The notes under the pieces were generated by a model. The model was not told the DNA's origin. It worked only from the letters and a program-made list of their open reading frames with translations, and did not search any database. Position numbers and translations under genes: made by a program. This document shows positions 1-6,093 of a stretch of DNA of 8,868 bases, piece after piece. Each line of letters starts with the position of its first letter. The first letter of the stretch is position 1. The stretch comes from Agromyces sp. (GTDB taxonomy: Bacteria > Actinomycetota > Actinomycetes > Actinomycetales > Microbacteriaceae). The stretch covers positions 1-8,868 of the forward strand of contig JAPSJU010000073.1 in assembly GCA_031178025.1 (NCBI GenBank). Direction: 5' to 3'.

Positions 1-840
1 CCAGCGTGCGTCGTCAGGCGGGCCGTAGCGCTCGACCCGCACCTGCGCGCCGCCGGTTCCGTTCGCAGGCACCCGATCGGCGAGCTCGCCGATGCCCGAC
101 GGCGCCTCGACCGTGCGCGTGCCCCTGCGCTCCACCTGGACCGGGCCCTCGACCAGCGCGCGGCTGCCGAGGACTCCCGCGGCGCCGGCCGCGCCCAGGA
201 GCGCCGCCGCACTGTCGGGAGCGGTGATCCCGCTTCCCAGCGCCGCCACGAGCGCGGGCGGGAGCGGAAGGTGCAGGGCTCGGGCAGCGAACTCGTCGGC
301 GTGATCGGCGGTGAGTCGCACCAGGCGCACGAATGCCGGGTCGGACAGCAGGGCTCGATGCTCGCCGAGCCACCGCTCGAGCGGCGTGCGTCCGTTCCCG
401 GTGCTCCGCCAGGCCGCCGACGCGGCGACATTCACCGCGGCTGCCAGCACGCCGCCGGTCAACGCCGCCGGGGCGGCGAAGCCGAGCCACTGGGCCCCGA
501 AGGCCGCCCCCATGCTCCACAGGCGATCGACGACGCGCTCGGTCTCGCCGTAGCGCTGCGCGGCGAGTCCCAGGCCGGCACGCAGCGACTCGGCGAGCTC
601 CTGCGCGCGGCGGAGCCGGCGTTCAGCGGCCTCGAGCGCCATGGTCGGCGACGCGGCGTCCCACATGGACGTCGCCACGGGAAGCGCGACCGCCTCGAGC
701 GGTCGGCGCACCGCGCCGAGGCGATCGGCCCAGGCGGACACCACCGCGGCCGCCGCCCCGAGGGTGGCCGCATCGACGAAGAGCTCGTCGACGGCGACGC
801 TCGACGTGCCGCCGCCCGAGATGACCAGCTCATCGCTCAT
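1..840 (-). CDS. Partial helical protein with ESX/WXG-like N-terminal region (3' end outside window)
   Basis: An open frame of 280 codons with no stop runs from ATG at 840 to the left edge, starting MSDELVISGGGTSS. Its third positions are strongly G/C, unlike the two shorter minus-strand frames over the same bases. I cannot name the protein. Residues about 18-110 read as two long alanine-rich amphipathic helices, with a break near W60. The second ends in Y97-G-E-T-E101, which matches the YxxxD/E pattern used as a type VII secretion signal in actinobacteria. Residues about 111-143 are hydrophobic and small (one possible membrane or buried helix). Residues about 147-210 are mixed helical, and the last visible stretch (VRVERYGPPDD) looks like the start of a beta-rich domain. 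The ATG overlaps the stop of the upstream 107-residue gene (ATGA), so the two are probably co-translated. The ribosome site is weak (GGGGGC about 12 bases upstream), which fits coupling. From memory, similar Microbacteriaceae proteins carry a C-terminal alpha/beta-hydrolase-like domain; this cannot be seen here. The coding call is firm; the function is inference. Confidence 0.82.
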   Translation of the reverse strand, partial: MSDELVISGGGTSSVAVDELFVDAATLGAAAAVVSAWADRLGAVRRPLEAVALPVATSMWDAASPTMALEAAERRLRRAQELAESLRAGLGLAAQRYGETERVVDRLWSMGAAFGAQWLGFAAPAALTGGVLAAAVNVAASAAWRSTGNGRTPLERWLGEHRALLSDPAFVRLVRLTADHADEFAARALHLPLPPALVAALGSGITAPDSAAALLGAAGAAGVLGSRALVEGPVQVERRGTRTVEAPSGIGELADRVPANGTGGAQVRVERYGPPDDARW

Positions 841-1160
841 CGCGGAGCGTGCGCCCCCTGCTCGTCGAGCTGGGCCTGCAGTCGCCCCATGCACCGCACG
901 AGCGCCTCCTCGGCCGAATCGATCCCGTCCCGCGCCGTGATGAGCAGCTCACGGAGCTCGCCCAATCGCTCGGCGTACCGGTCGGCGGCGGTGGAGCGCC
1001 AGGCGCCGGTCGGCGCCGGCGTCAGCGTCCAGCTGTTGCTCCAGACCTCTTCGCGGATCGAGCGGAGCAGCACGAGCGAGCGATCGACCGCGGCGACCTG
1101 CTCGGACGTGACCTGCCGCCGCCCCGTGAGCAGATCGGCGAGGGAATCGAAGTCGGACAT
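837..1160 (-). CDS. Small helical-hairpin protein, WXG100-like (107 aa)
   Basis: The protein has 107 residues and starts MSDFDSLADLL. I chose ATG at 1160 over upstream in-frame starts because GAGG lies 8 bases before it and because longer versions add an arginine-rich, non-conserved-looking tail. No known family is certain. The layout is two helices (about 18-40 and 57-102) around a short turn (TPAPTGAWRS, 47-56). It resembles a WXG100 hairpin with W54-R-S56 in place of W-x-G, followed by AADRYAERL, a pattern often seen after the turn in ESX-like proteins. There is no signal peptide or membrane segment. Its TGA overlaps the ATG of the larger downstream gene by 4 bp, which suggests equimolar expression of two interacting helical proteins. 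It could instead be an unrelated coiled-coil partner or chaperone. The coding call is good; the WXG100 assignment is tentative. Confidence 0.8.
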   Translation of the reverse strand: MSDFDSLADLLTGRRQVTSEQVAAVDRSLVLLRSIREEVWSNSWTLTPAPTGAWRSTAADRYAERLGELRELLITARDGIDSAEEALVRCMGRLQAQLDEQGAHAPR

Positions 1161-1201
1161 GCGACGAGCCTCGTGCATCAGGACTCCCGACGGCCGATCG
1201 C

Positions 1202-1227
1202 GACGGGCATCTGGGCACGCGCCCGTC
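1202..1227 (-). repeat. Inverted repeat upstream of the WXG-like gene
   Basis: GACGGGC (1202-1208) and GCCCGTC (1221-1227) are a perfect 7-bp inverted repeat around 12 bases. Nested inside is an alternative tight stem, GGGC (1213-1216) with GCCC (1221-1224). It lies 42 bases upstream of the 107-residue gene and next to the hairpin that follows the phosphotransferase gene. It could be part of a double terminator or an operator; the sequence alone does not decide. Confidence 0.35.
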
Positions 1228-1229
1228 CT

Positions 1230-1261
1230 CACCCCGGCTGTGGAGGAGCAGCAGCCGGGTG
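1230..1261 (-). terminator. GC-rich hairpin after the phosphotransferase gene
   Basis: CCCGGCTG (1233-1240) and CAGCCGGG (1252-1259) form a perfect 8-bp stem around an 11-base loop. The stem extends by two more pairs (1230-1231 with 1260-1261) if C1232 is bulged. On the minus strand it begins 6 bases after the stop of the phosphotransferase gene, where an intrinsic terminator is expected. No T-run follows, which is common for high-GC actinobacterial terminators but leaves the strength uncertain. Confidence 0.6.
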
Positions 1262-1267
1262 TCGACG

Positions 1268-2158
1268 TCAGTCGACCAGCACCTGGCTCAGCACGTCGGC
1301 GCCGAAGCGCCCGAACCTGCTCTCGGGATCAGCCACGCCGAGCACCGCCGACCCGATCACGAGCGCCCATCCGCGTGCGCGGTCCCACGTCGCGGCATCC
1401 GTCGGCCGGCGGCGTTCGACTTCGGCGCGGAAGCTCCGCCGCCCGCGCGCGTCGAAGGTCAGCCACGCCGTCGCGAGATCCGTCGACGGGTCGCCGGCGG
1501 TGAGGTCGCCGAAGTCGACGACCGCCGCGAGCTCCCCCGTGGGGCGGAGCAGGAGGTTCGCCGGATGCAGGTCGCCGTGCAGCCAGAGCGGCGGTCCGCT
1601 CCAACCGGGTGCCGCCACGGCCCGTTCCCACACCTGCTCCAGCCGCTGCGCGTCCGGCAGCGCGCCGGATGCGAGCCGTGCACGCACCTCGGCGTCGCGA
1701 GCGGCGAGCGGCACGCCTCGGTACCGGTTCGCCGGCGCGTCGTGCGGCGCGGGGATGGCGAGCGCGGCGAGGAAGGCGGCGAGCCCGGCAGCGGCATCCG
1801 ACCGTTCGGCTGCCGGGACGTCGAGTGCGCTCCGGCCATCGAGCCACGGCACGATGCTCCAGGGCGCCTCGTAGCCGAGCGCCGGGTCGGGTCGGCCGAT
1901 GCGTAACGGCGCCGGGATGGGAACAGGCAGCCGCGTGGCCAGTTCGCCGAGCCAGCGCTGCTCGTTCCGCATCAACCCGATCGCGACGGCGCGGCGCGGG
2001 GTCCGCACCGCCCAGCGGGTGCCGAGCCGGAACATCGCGTTGTCCCAGCCGCTCGCGGCGAGGTGCACGTCGCCGGCGAGGTCGGGATGCTGCGAGGCCA
2101 CGAGCCGGGCCACGAGCGCCTCGTCGACGTGCAGCTCCGCCGGTGGGCCATCCGTCAT
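1268..2158 (-). CDS. Aminoglycoside phosphotransferase (APH) family kinase
   Basis: This is a 296-residue protein-kinase-fold phosphotransferase. The catalytic loop HGDLHPAN is at 194-201 (D196 as catalytic base, N201 as metal ligand), and the metal-binding segment VVDFGDLTAGDPSTDLA starts at 213 with D215. The N-terminal lobe contains WDNAMFRLG (38-46) and AVRTPRR (50-56). The position where classical APHs carry the ATP-contacting lysine appears to be R52, as I recall for this actinobacterial subfamily. I chose ATG 2158 because GGAGG lies 10 bases upstream; a longer in-frame reading to 2533 would run antisense across the phosphatase gene and is arginine-rich noise. The substrate is unknown. 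Members of this broad family phosphorylate aminoglycosides, macrolides, homoserine, choline or other small alcohols, and the chromosomal setting gives no reason to assume drug resistance. It is divergent from the phosphatase gene, 95 bp apart, and followed by a hairpin. The family call is confident; the substrate is not. Confidence 0.93.
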   Translation of the reverse strand: MTDGPPAELHVDEALVARLVASQHPDLAGDVHLAASGWDNAMFRLGTRWAVRTPRRAVAIGLMRNEQRWLGELATRLPVPIPAPLRIGRPDPALGYEAPWSIVPWLDGRSALDVPAAERSDAAAGLAAFLAALAIPAPHDAPANRYRGVPLAARDAEVRARLASGALPDAQRLEQVWERAVAAPGWSGPPLWLHGDLHPANLLLRPTGELAAVVDFGDLTAGDPSTDLATAWLTFDARGRRSFRAEVERRRPTDAATWDRARGWALVIGSAVLGVADPESRFGRFGADVLSQVLVD

Positions 2159-2241
2159 CGCCGTCGGTCCTCCCTCGTCGCGCGCCGCCCCAGCGTAATC
2201 GAGTCCCCCGTTCGCGTGGTGTGCGCGGCGGCGATCTCGTC

Positions 2242-2254
2242 CACAATGGGAGCA
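2242..2254 (+). promoter_or_regulatory. Possible -10 element for leaderless phosphatase/purB transcript
   Basis: CACAAT (2242-2247) matches TANAAT at all but the first base. It ends 6 bases before the ATG at 2254, the spacing that would put the transcription start on the A of the start codon. There is no usable Shine-Dalgarno site at the right distance, since the only purine run (GGGAG) touches the ATG. No clear -35 box is visible. Leaderless mRNAs are common in actinobacteria. This is a weak prediction from pattern only. Confidence 0.35.
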
Positions 2255-2781
2255 TGACGCGAGCGGAACCCGCGGGGGACGCCGCGCAGCTCTTCCGAGT
2301 GTCATTCGTCTGCACCGGCAACATCTGCAGATCACCCATGGCCGAGGTCGTGCTGCGCTCCCTCGCCGAACGCTCGGGCCTCGCCGACCGCCTCGCGATC
2401 GAGTCGGCGGCGACCGGCGACTGGCATGTCGGCGAGCAGGCCGACCGCCGCACCATCGAGGCGCTCGAGCGTGCCGGCTACGACGGCTCCCGCCACCGCG
2501 CACGCCAGTTCGACCCGAGCGACTACCCGGCACTCGACCTCATCGTGGCGTTCGATCGCGGTCAGGCACGGATCCTCCGCAACTGGGCGCCATCGATGCT
2601 CGAGCAGGAGAAGGTGCGACTGCTGCTCGAGTTCGACGCCGAACTCGCGGCCCTGCAGGACGTGCCCGATCCGTACTACTCGGATGCACCGACCTTCGAT
2701 CGAGTTCTTGGGATGATAGAGCGGTCGACCCAAGCCCTCTTCCGGCAACTCGCCCCCGCACTCAGACAAGGAATCCGATGA
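2254..2781 (+). CDS. Low-molecular-weight protein-tyrosine phosphatase
   Basis: The 175-residue cytoplasmic enzyme hydrolyses phosphotyrosine through a cysteinyl-phosphate intermediate. The P-loop VCTGNICRSP (19-28) gives the CX5R signature with nucleophile C20 and R26. The general acid lies in DVPDPYY (136-142, D139), the DP[YW] motif near the C-terminus. ESAATGDWHVG (50-60) is the usual strand and loop lining the active site, with W57. The length is slightly above the typical 150-165 because of about 12 extra N-terminal residues before the first strand (FRVSFVC). I chose ATG 2254; the open frame continues upstream, but that part is arginine-rich and antisense to the phosphotransferase gene. 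An in-frame GTG at 2221 is possible but less likely. The stop overlaps the purB start (ATGA at 2778-2781), so the two are one transcript. Relatives include mycobacterial PtpA and the phosphatases of Wzc-type kinases. No kinase or polysaccharide gene is nearby, so the target is unknown. Confidence 0.95.
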   Translation: MTRAEPAGDAAQLFRVSFVCTGNICRSPMAEVVLRSLAERSGLADRLAIESAATGDWHVGEQADRRTIEALERAGYDGSRHRARQFDPSDYPALDLIVAFDRGQARILRNWAPSMLEQEKVRLLLEFDAELAALQDVPDPYYSDAPTFDRVLGMIERSTQALFRQLAPALRQGIR

Positions 2782-4160
2782 CTCCGCTGCCCCCTCAGCC
2801 GCTCAGCCCGCTCGACGGACGGTACCGCGGCGCGGTCGGCGGGCTCGGCGAGCACCTCTCGGAGGCGGGACTCAACCGCGCCCGCGTGCACGTCGAGGTC
2901 GAGTGGCTCATCGCCCAGACCGACCGCCGATTCTTCGGCTCGTCGCCGCTCTCGGCGGACGAGCAGTCCCGGCTCCGCTCGGTCGTGACGGAGTTCGGGC
3001 AGGCCGACATCGATGAACTCGCGACGCTCGAGGCGACGACGCGGCACGACGTCAAGGCCGTCGAGTACTACGTGCGCCGCCGGCTCGAGCAGCTCGGCCT
3101 CGACTCGATCGCCGAGCTCACGCACTTCGCCTGCACGAGCGAGGACATCAACAACCTCTCGTACGCGATCACGGTGCGCGACGCCGTGCGCGACGTGTGG
3201 CTGCCGAAGTTCCGCGGCGTGATCGACATCCTCGCCGCCCTCGCCACCGAGCACCGCGATGCGGCGATGCTCTCGCGCACGCACGGCCAGCCCGCCACGC
3301 CGACGACGATGGGCAAGGAGCTCGCGGTCTTCGCACACCGGCTCTCGCGCATCGCCGCCCAGGTCGAGGCGACCGAGTACCTCGGCAAGTTCTCGGGTGC
3401 GACCGGCACGTTCTCGGCGCACGTGGTCGCGGCACCGGATGTCGCGTGGCCCGACGTCTCACGCGAGTTCGTCGAGTCGCTCGGGCTCACCTGGAACCCC
3501 CTCACGACCCAGATCGAGTCGCACGACTGGCAGGCCGAGCTCTACGCGCGCATCTCGCACGCGAACCGCGTCCTGCACAATCTCGCGACCGACATCTGGA
3601 CGTACATCTCGCTCGGCTACTTCCGGCAGATCCCGGCCGCGGGCGCCACCGGATCGTCGACGATGCCGCACAAGGTCAACCCGATCCGGTTCGAGAACGC
3701 CGAGGCGAACCTCGAGCTCTCGTGCGCGGTACTCGACTCGCTCGCCGCGACGCTCGTCACGAGCCGGCTGCAGCGCGACCTCACCGACTCGAGCGCGCAG
3801 CGCAACATCGGCGTCGGCTTCGGCCATTCGCTCCTCGCGCTCGACAACATCCAGCGCGGCCTCGGCGAGATCGACCTCGATGCGGCGCTGCTGGCCGCGG
3901 ACCTCGACGGCAACTGGGAGGTGCTCGGCGAGGCGATCCAGACGGTGATCCGCGCCGAGGTCGTCGCCGGCCGCTCCACGATCGCGGACCCGTATGCGCT
4001 GCTCAAGGAGCTCACGCGCGGCAAGCGCGTCGGCGCGGCCGAGCTCGCGACGTTCGTCGAGGCCCTCGAGATCGGGGATGCCGCGAAGCAGCGCCTGCTC
4101 GCGCTCACGCCGGGCGGCTACACGGGGCTGGCGTCCGAACTCGTCGACCGGCTCGGCTGA
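2778..4160 (+). CDS. purB: Adenylosuccinate lyase
   Basis: The 460-residue enzyme catalyses two fumarate-releasing steps: SAICAR to AICAR in purine synthesis, and adenylosuccinate to AMP. The fumarase/aspartase-superfamily landmarks are present: TTRHDVKAVEYYV (87-99), FACTSEDINN (117-126), SRTHGQPATPTTMGKE (166-181, with H169), and the signature loop SSTMPHKVNP (293-302) holding the catalytic serine and K299. The N-terminal LSPLDGRY and the overall order match the E. coli PurB type (456 aa) rather than the type seen in Mycobacterium or Bacillus. The active enzyme is a homotetramer whose sites combine three chains. The start ATG lies inside the phosphatase stop, with AAGGA 6 bases upstream, so initiation has its own ribosome site plus coupling. 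No other purine genes are in the window. The stop is 15 bp from the stop of a convergent membrane-protein gene. The assignment is very secure. Confidence 0.98.
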   Translation: MTPLPPQPLSPLDGRYRGAVGGLGEHLSEAGLNRARVHVEVEWLIAQTDRRFFGSSPLSADEQSRLRSVVTEFGQADIDELATLEATTRHDVKAVEYYVRRRLEQLGLDSIAELTHFACTSEDINNLSYAITVRDAVRDVWLPKFRGVIDILAALATEHRDAAMLSRTHGQPATPTTMGKELAVFAHRLSRIAAQVEATEYLGKFSGATGTFSAHVVAAPDVAWPDVSREFVESLGLTWNPLTTQIESHDWQAELYARISHANRVLHNLATDIWTYISLGYFRQIPAAGATGSSTMPHKVNPIRFENAEANLELSCAVLDSLAATLVTSRLQRDLTDSSAQRNIGVGFGHSLLALDNIQRGLGEIDLDAALLAADLDGNWEVLGEAIQTVIRAEVVAGRSTIADPYALLKELTRGKRVGAAELATFVEALEIGDAAKQRLLALTPGGYTGLASELVDRLG

Positions 4161-4175
4161 CCGCCGGCGTCCACG

Positions 4176-4472
4176 TCAGTGCGCCGGGGGGCGGGCGTCG
4201 GGCCCGGCATCCGGACCCTTCTGAGCGTCGGGATCGGCGAGCTCGGCGGTCTCCGCCGCGTCGGGCGTGCCGCCCATCGCGAGCAGGGCGAGCACCACGA
4301 GCACCACGATGAACGCACCCCCGGCCGCGACGACGGCGAGCGGGAACTCCCGCGTCGTGACGAGCGCGATGACGCCGACGAAGACCGCGGCGAGTGCGGC
4401 TCCCCCCACGTACTCGACCGGCCGCAGGACGTCGCGACGGCTCGGCTTGAACTCGTCGGGCTGCTCGCTCAC
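4176..4472 (-). CDS. Small two-helix membrane protein (98 aa, GTG start)
   Basis: I do not recognise the family. The 98-residue protein (VSEQPDEFKPSRRDVLRP at the N-terminus) has two predicted membrane helices, about 20-39 and 44-67, joined by a short TTREF turn. It ends in a hydrophilic tail rich in Asp, Pro, Ala and Gly (about 68-98). I chose GTG 4472 because it overlaps the stop of the upstream membrane-protein gene (GTGA) and has ACGGAG 8 bases upstream; the longer open frame covers that gene in the wrong phase. The arginine-rich stretch before helix 1 suggests a cytoplasmic N-terminus, so both termini would be inside. The coupling suggests that it works with, or is made alongside, the six-helix protein. 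Function unknown. Confidence 0.85.
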   Translation of the reverse strand: MSEQPDEFKPSRRDVLRPVEYVGGAALAAVFVGVIALVTTREFPLAVVAAGGAFIVVLVVLALLAMGGTPDAAETAELADPDAQKGPDAGPDARPPAH

Positions 4473-5053
4473 GACTGCTGCTCCGTTCCGGGTGCCGGGG
4501 CGTTCGGCGCAACGGCCCACTTCAACGAGAGCCCGCCGATGAGCGACGAGACGCCGAGGATCACGAGGTACCCGCCGAGCAGGCCCACGGCCGTGACGGC
4601 GTCGGGCGGCAGGAGCAGGAACACGATCGCGAGCAGCGCGGTGAACGCTCCCGCGGAGATCCAGTCGCGGGCAGCCGGGATGCGGGTGCGACTGCGCAGG
4701 CCCGCGTACAGCTCGACGAACCCGGTGACGGCCGCCCATACGCTCACGAGGTAGAGGAGGAACGGCAGGCTCCCCGGTACGCCGACCGCGAGCAGGCCGG
4801 CGGTCACGGTGACGACCGCGTTCACCACGAAGAGCGAGCGGATGCCACGCGCCTCGAGCAGCCGCAGCGAGAGCGCGCCGACAAGCAGTCCGGAGACGAT
4901 GGCCCACGCGCCGAAGACGATGAGGCCGAGCGCGGGGGAGTGATCCTGCGAGAAGGTGATGATCGTCGCGGGAACCAGGGCGAGGAGTCCGCGCACGACC
5001 GGGACGACCCAGTAGGGGGTGCGCTCCGGATGGGCATCGCGGGCGGTTGCCAC
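4469..5053 (-). CDS. Six-helix integral membrane protein, DUF308/HdeD-like
   Basis: The 194-residue protein is mostly membrane: helices at about 15-33, 41-63, 72-92, 94-118, 131-149 and 152-176, with short loops and a polar tail (PNAPAPGTEQQS). Length, helix count and the pattern of paired helices resemble the DUF308/HdeD family, named after an E. coli acid-resistance gene; most members have no known activity. I chose GTG 5053, which has AAAGAGG ending 6 bases upstream. An in-frame GTG at 5068 adds five residues but contains that ribosome site, and the ATG at 5070 meets a stop at once. The stop overlaps the start of the small membrane protein. The WYL regulator gene lies 73 bp upstream on the same strand, so the regulator may read into this pair, although a separate promoter is possible. 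The membrane-protein call is firm; the family is likely. Confidence 0.85.
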   Translation of the reverse strand: MATARDAHPERTPYWVVPVVRGLLALVPATIITFSQDHSPALGLIVFGAWAIVSGLLVGALSLRLLEARGIRSLFVVNAVVTVTAGLLAVGVPGSLPFLLYLVSVWAAVTGFVELYAGLRSRTRIPAARDWISAGAFTALLAIVFLLLPPDAVTAVGLLGGYLVILGVSSLIGGLSLKWAVAPNAPAPGTEQQS

Positions 5054-5059
5054 GGCGAC

Positions 5060-5065
5060 CTCTTT
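5060..5065 (-). promoter_or_regulatory. Ribosome binding site fixing the GTG 5053 start
   Basis: On the minus strand AAGAGG is followed by GTCGCC and then GTG. The 6-base spacing is ideal. This site lies inside the coding stretch implied by the alternative GTG at 5068, which itself has a pyrimidine-rich upstream region and no ribosome site. It therefore favours the shorter protein. Confidence 0.65.
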
Positions 5066-5089
5066 CACATCGGAGGGGAGTACCGATCC

Positions 5090-5095
5090 ATCCTA
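5090..5095 (-). promoter_or_regulatory. Possible -10 box for the membrane-protein pair
   Basis: The minus strand reads TAGGAT, a TANNNT-type -10, about 37 bases upstream of the GTG at 5053 and within the 73-bp gap after the WYL gene. No convincing -35 sequence is found 16-18 bases further up. If it is real, the membrane pair has its own promoter as well as possible read-through from the regulator. Confidence 0.3.
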
Positions 5096-5126
5096 CGCGG
5101 CGTGCCCTGTCGGCCCCGCTACCCGC

Positions 5127-6074
5127 TCACCGCTCGACATTCCGGACGACGAGCGCTTGGCCGAGTCGTCGCAGCTCGTCGCGGAGCGACTCGGGCTCGA
5201 CAACCTCGAGGTATTCCGCCCAGCCAGCCAGTCCCCGCGCGATGAGCTGTTCGGTCGGCGCGGTCACGCGAATCCGGGTCCGCAGGCCGTGGAGTTCCTC
5301 TTCCACGACGGTCCGCTGCCCGAACTGCGTCTGCAACAGGGGTACGACGCCGGCGTCGACGATCACGGTCGCTCGCGCGCGCGAGCGCTGGCGGTCGACT
5401 TCGTCGGTGACGCGTTCCCACACCTCGGGGAGGTCGAGGTCGACGGGCCGTGAGGACGGCTCGTCGGTGATGACCGCGTGGAGCATCCGATCGACGCGAT
5501 AGGTGCGCTCGGCGTCGTCGACCGCCCCGAGGAGGTACCAGCGCTCGCGCTTGCGTACGAGGCCCCATGGATCGACGAGCCGTTCGACGGGATCCCGGTT
5601 CCAGGCGGCATACTCGATGCGCACCCGCCGACGGGCGACGATCGCCTGTTCGAGCACGGCGAGCTGCGCCGGTCGATCGGCGGCGGGGCGTCCCCATTCG
5701 CCGGGATCGATGACGATCGCGTCAGCCGCCGCCGCGGCATCCGACCGGAAGGTCTCGGGCAGGGCCCGCACGAGCTTCCGCAGTGCGGCCTTGGCATCGG
5801 GGTCGACGGATGCGGCCGGCCCCACCAGCAGGAAGAGCGCGCGTGCCTCGACCGCCGTGAGCCCGCTGAGGTCGGTGCGAGCCCCGCCGAGCAGCTGCCA
5901 GCCGCCGCCGCGCCCGGCTTGGGGATACACCGGGATCCCCGCCGACGAGAGCGCCTCGAGGTCGCGGCGCGCGGTGGCCACTGACACCTCGAGCTCGTCG
6001 GCGAGCTCCGCTGCCGTGACGCGGCCGCGCGCTTGGAGGGTGAGGAGCGTGGCGACGAGCCGATCTGCGCGCAT
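5127..6074 (-). CDS. WYL-domain transcriptional regulator (HTH + WYL, YafY-type)
   Basis: The 315-residue cytoplasmic DNA-binding protein begins MRADRLVATLLTL. Residues 1-45 form a DeoR/HTH_11-type winged helix, with the recognition region LEVSVATARRDLEAL (28-42), and the wing runs through GRGGGWQL (54-61). The middle carries the WYL fold: WNRDPVERLVDPWGLV (158-173), then RERWYLLGAVDDAERTYRVDRM (176-197) with the name motif W179-Y180-L181. A C-terminal WCX-like region (about 234-305) follows, giving the usual order and length. WYL domains are thought to bind a ligand or nucleic acid and switch the regulator; the effector here is unknown. I chose ATG 6074 because the added N-terminus of the longer frame is unlike the family. 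The gene is divergent from a VOC-fold gene 99 bp away, an arrangement typical of a regulator and its target, with a 23-bp inverted repeat between them. It could also act on the downstream membrane pair. Confidence 0.93.
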   Translation of the reverse strand: MRADRLVATLLTLQARGRVTAAELADELEVSVATARRDLEALSSAGIPVYPQAGRGGGWQLLGGARTDLSGLTAVEARALFLLVGPAASVDPDAKAALRKLVRALPETFRSDAAAAADAIVIDPGEWGRPAADRPAQLAVLEQAIVARRRVRIEYAAWNRDPVERLVDPWGLVRKRERWYLLGAVDDAERTYRVDRMLHAVITDEPSSRPVDLDLPEVWERVTDEVDRQRSRARATVIVDAGVVPLLQTQFGQRTVVEEELHGLRTRIRVTAPTEQLIARGLAGWAEYLEVVEPESLRDELRRLGQALVVRNVER

Positions 6075-6093
6075 GGTTCCATTCTTCAGAGAA

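Noticed and set aside
14..833. Two shorter minus-strand frames (14-520 and 459-833)
   Set aside because: They are in the wrong phase relative to the 280-codon frame that starts at 840, stays open to the edge, and has normal amino-acid composition and G/C-rich third positions.
271..1503. Plus-strand open frame of 410 codons
   Set aside because: It is antisense to three minus-strand genes with family motifs, operon overlaps or ribosome sites. The product is arginine-, serine- and proline-rich low-complexity sequence typical of a GC-rich shadow frame.
1609..2253. N-terminal extension of the phosphatase frame
   Set aside because: The extension is antisense to the phosphotransferase gene and strongly arginine-rich; the phosphatase fold begins just after ATG 2254.
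2159..2533. N-terminal extension of the phosphotransferase frame
   Set aside because: It crosses the divergent intergenic region and the phosphatase gene, whereas a good GGAGG site precedes ATG 2158.
5054..5070. Alternative starts at 5068 (GTG) and 5070 (ATG) for the six-helix membrane protein
   Set aside because: The ATG is followed at once by TGA. The GTG at 5068 lacks a ribosome site and would put the AAGAGG site inside the gene.
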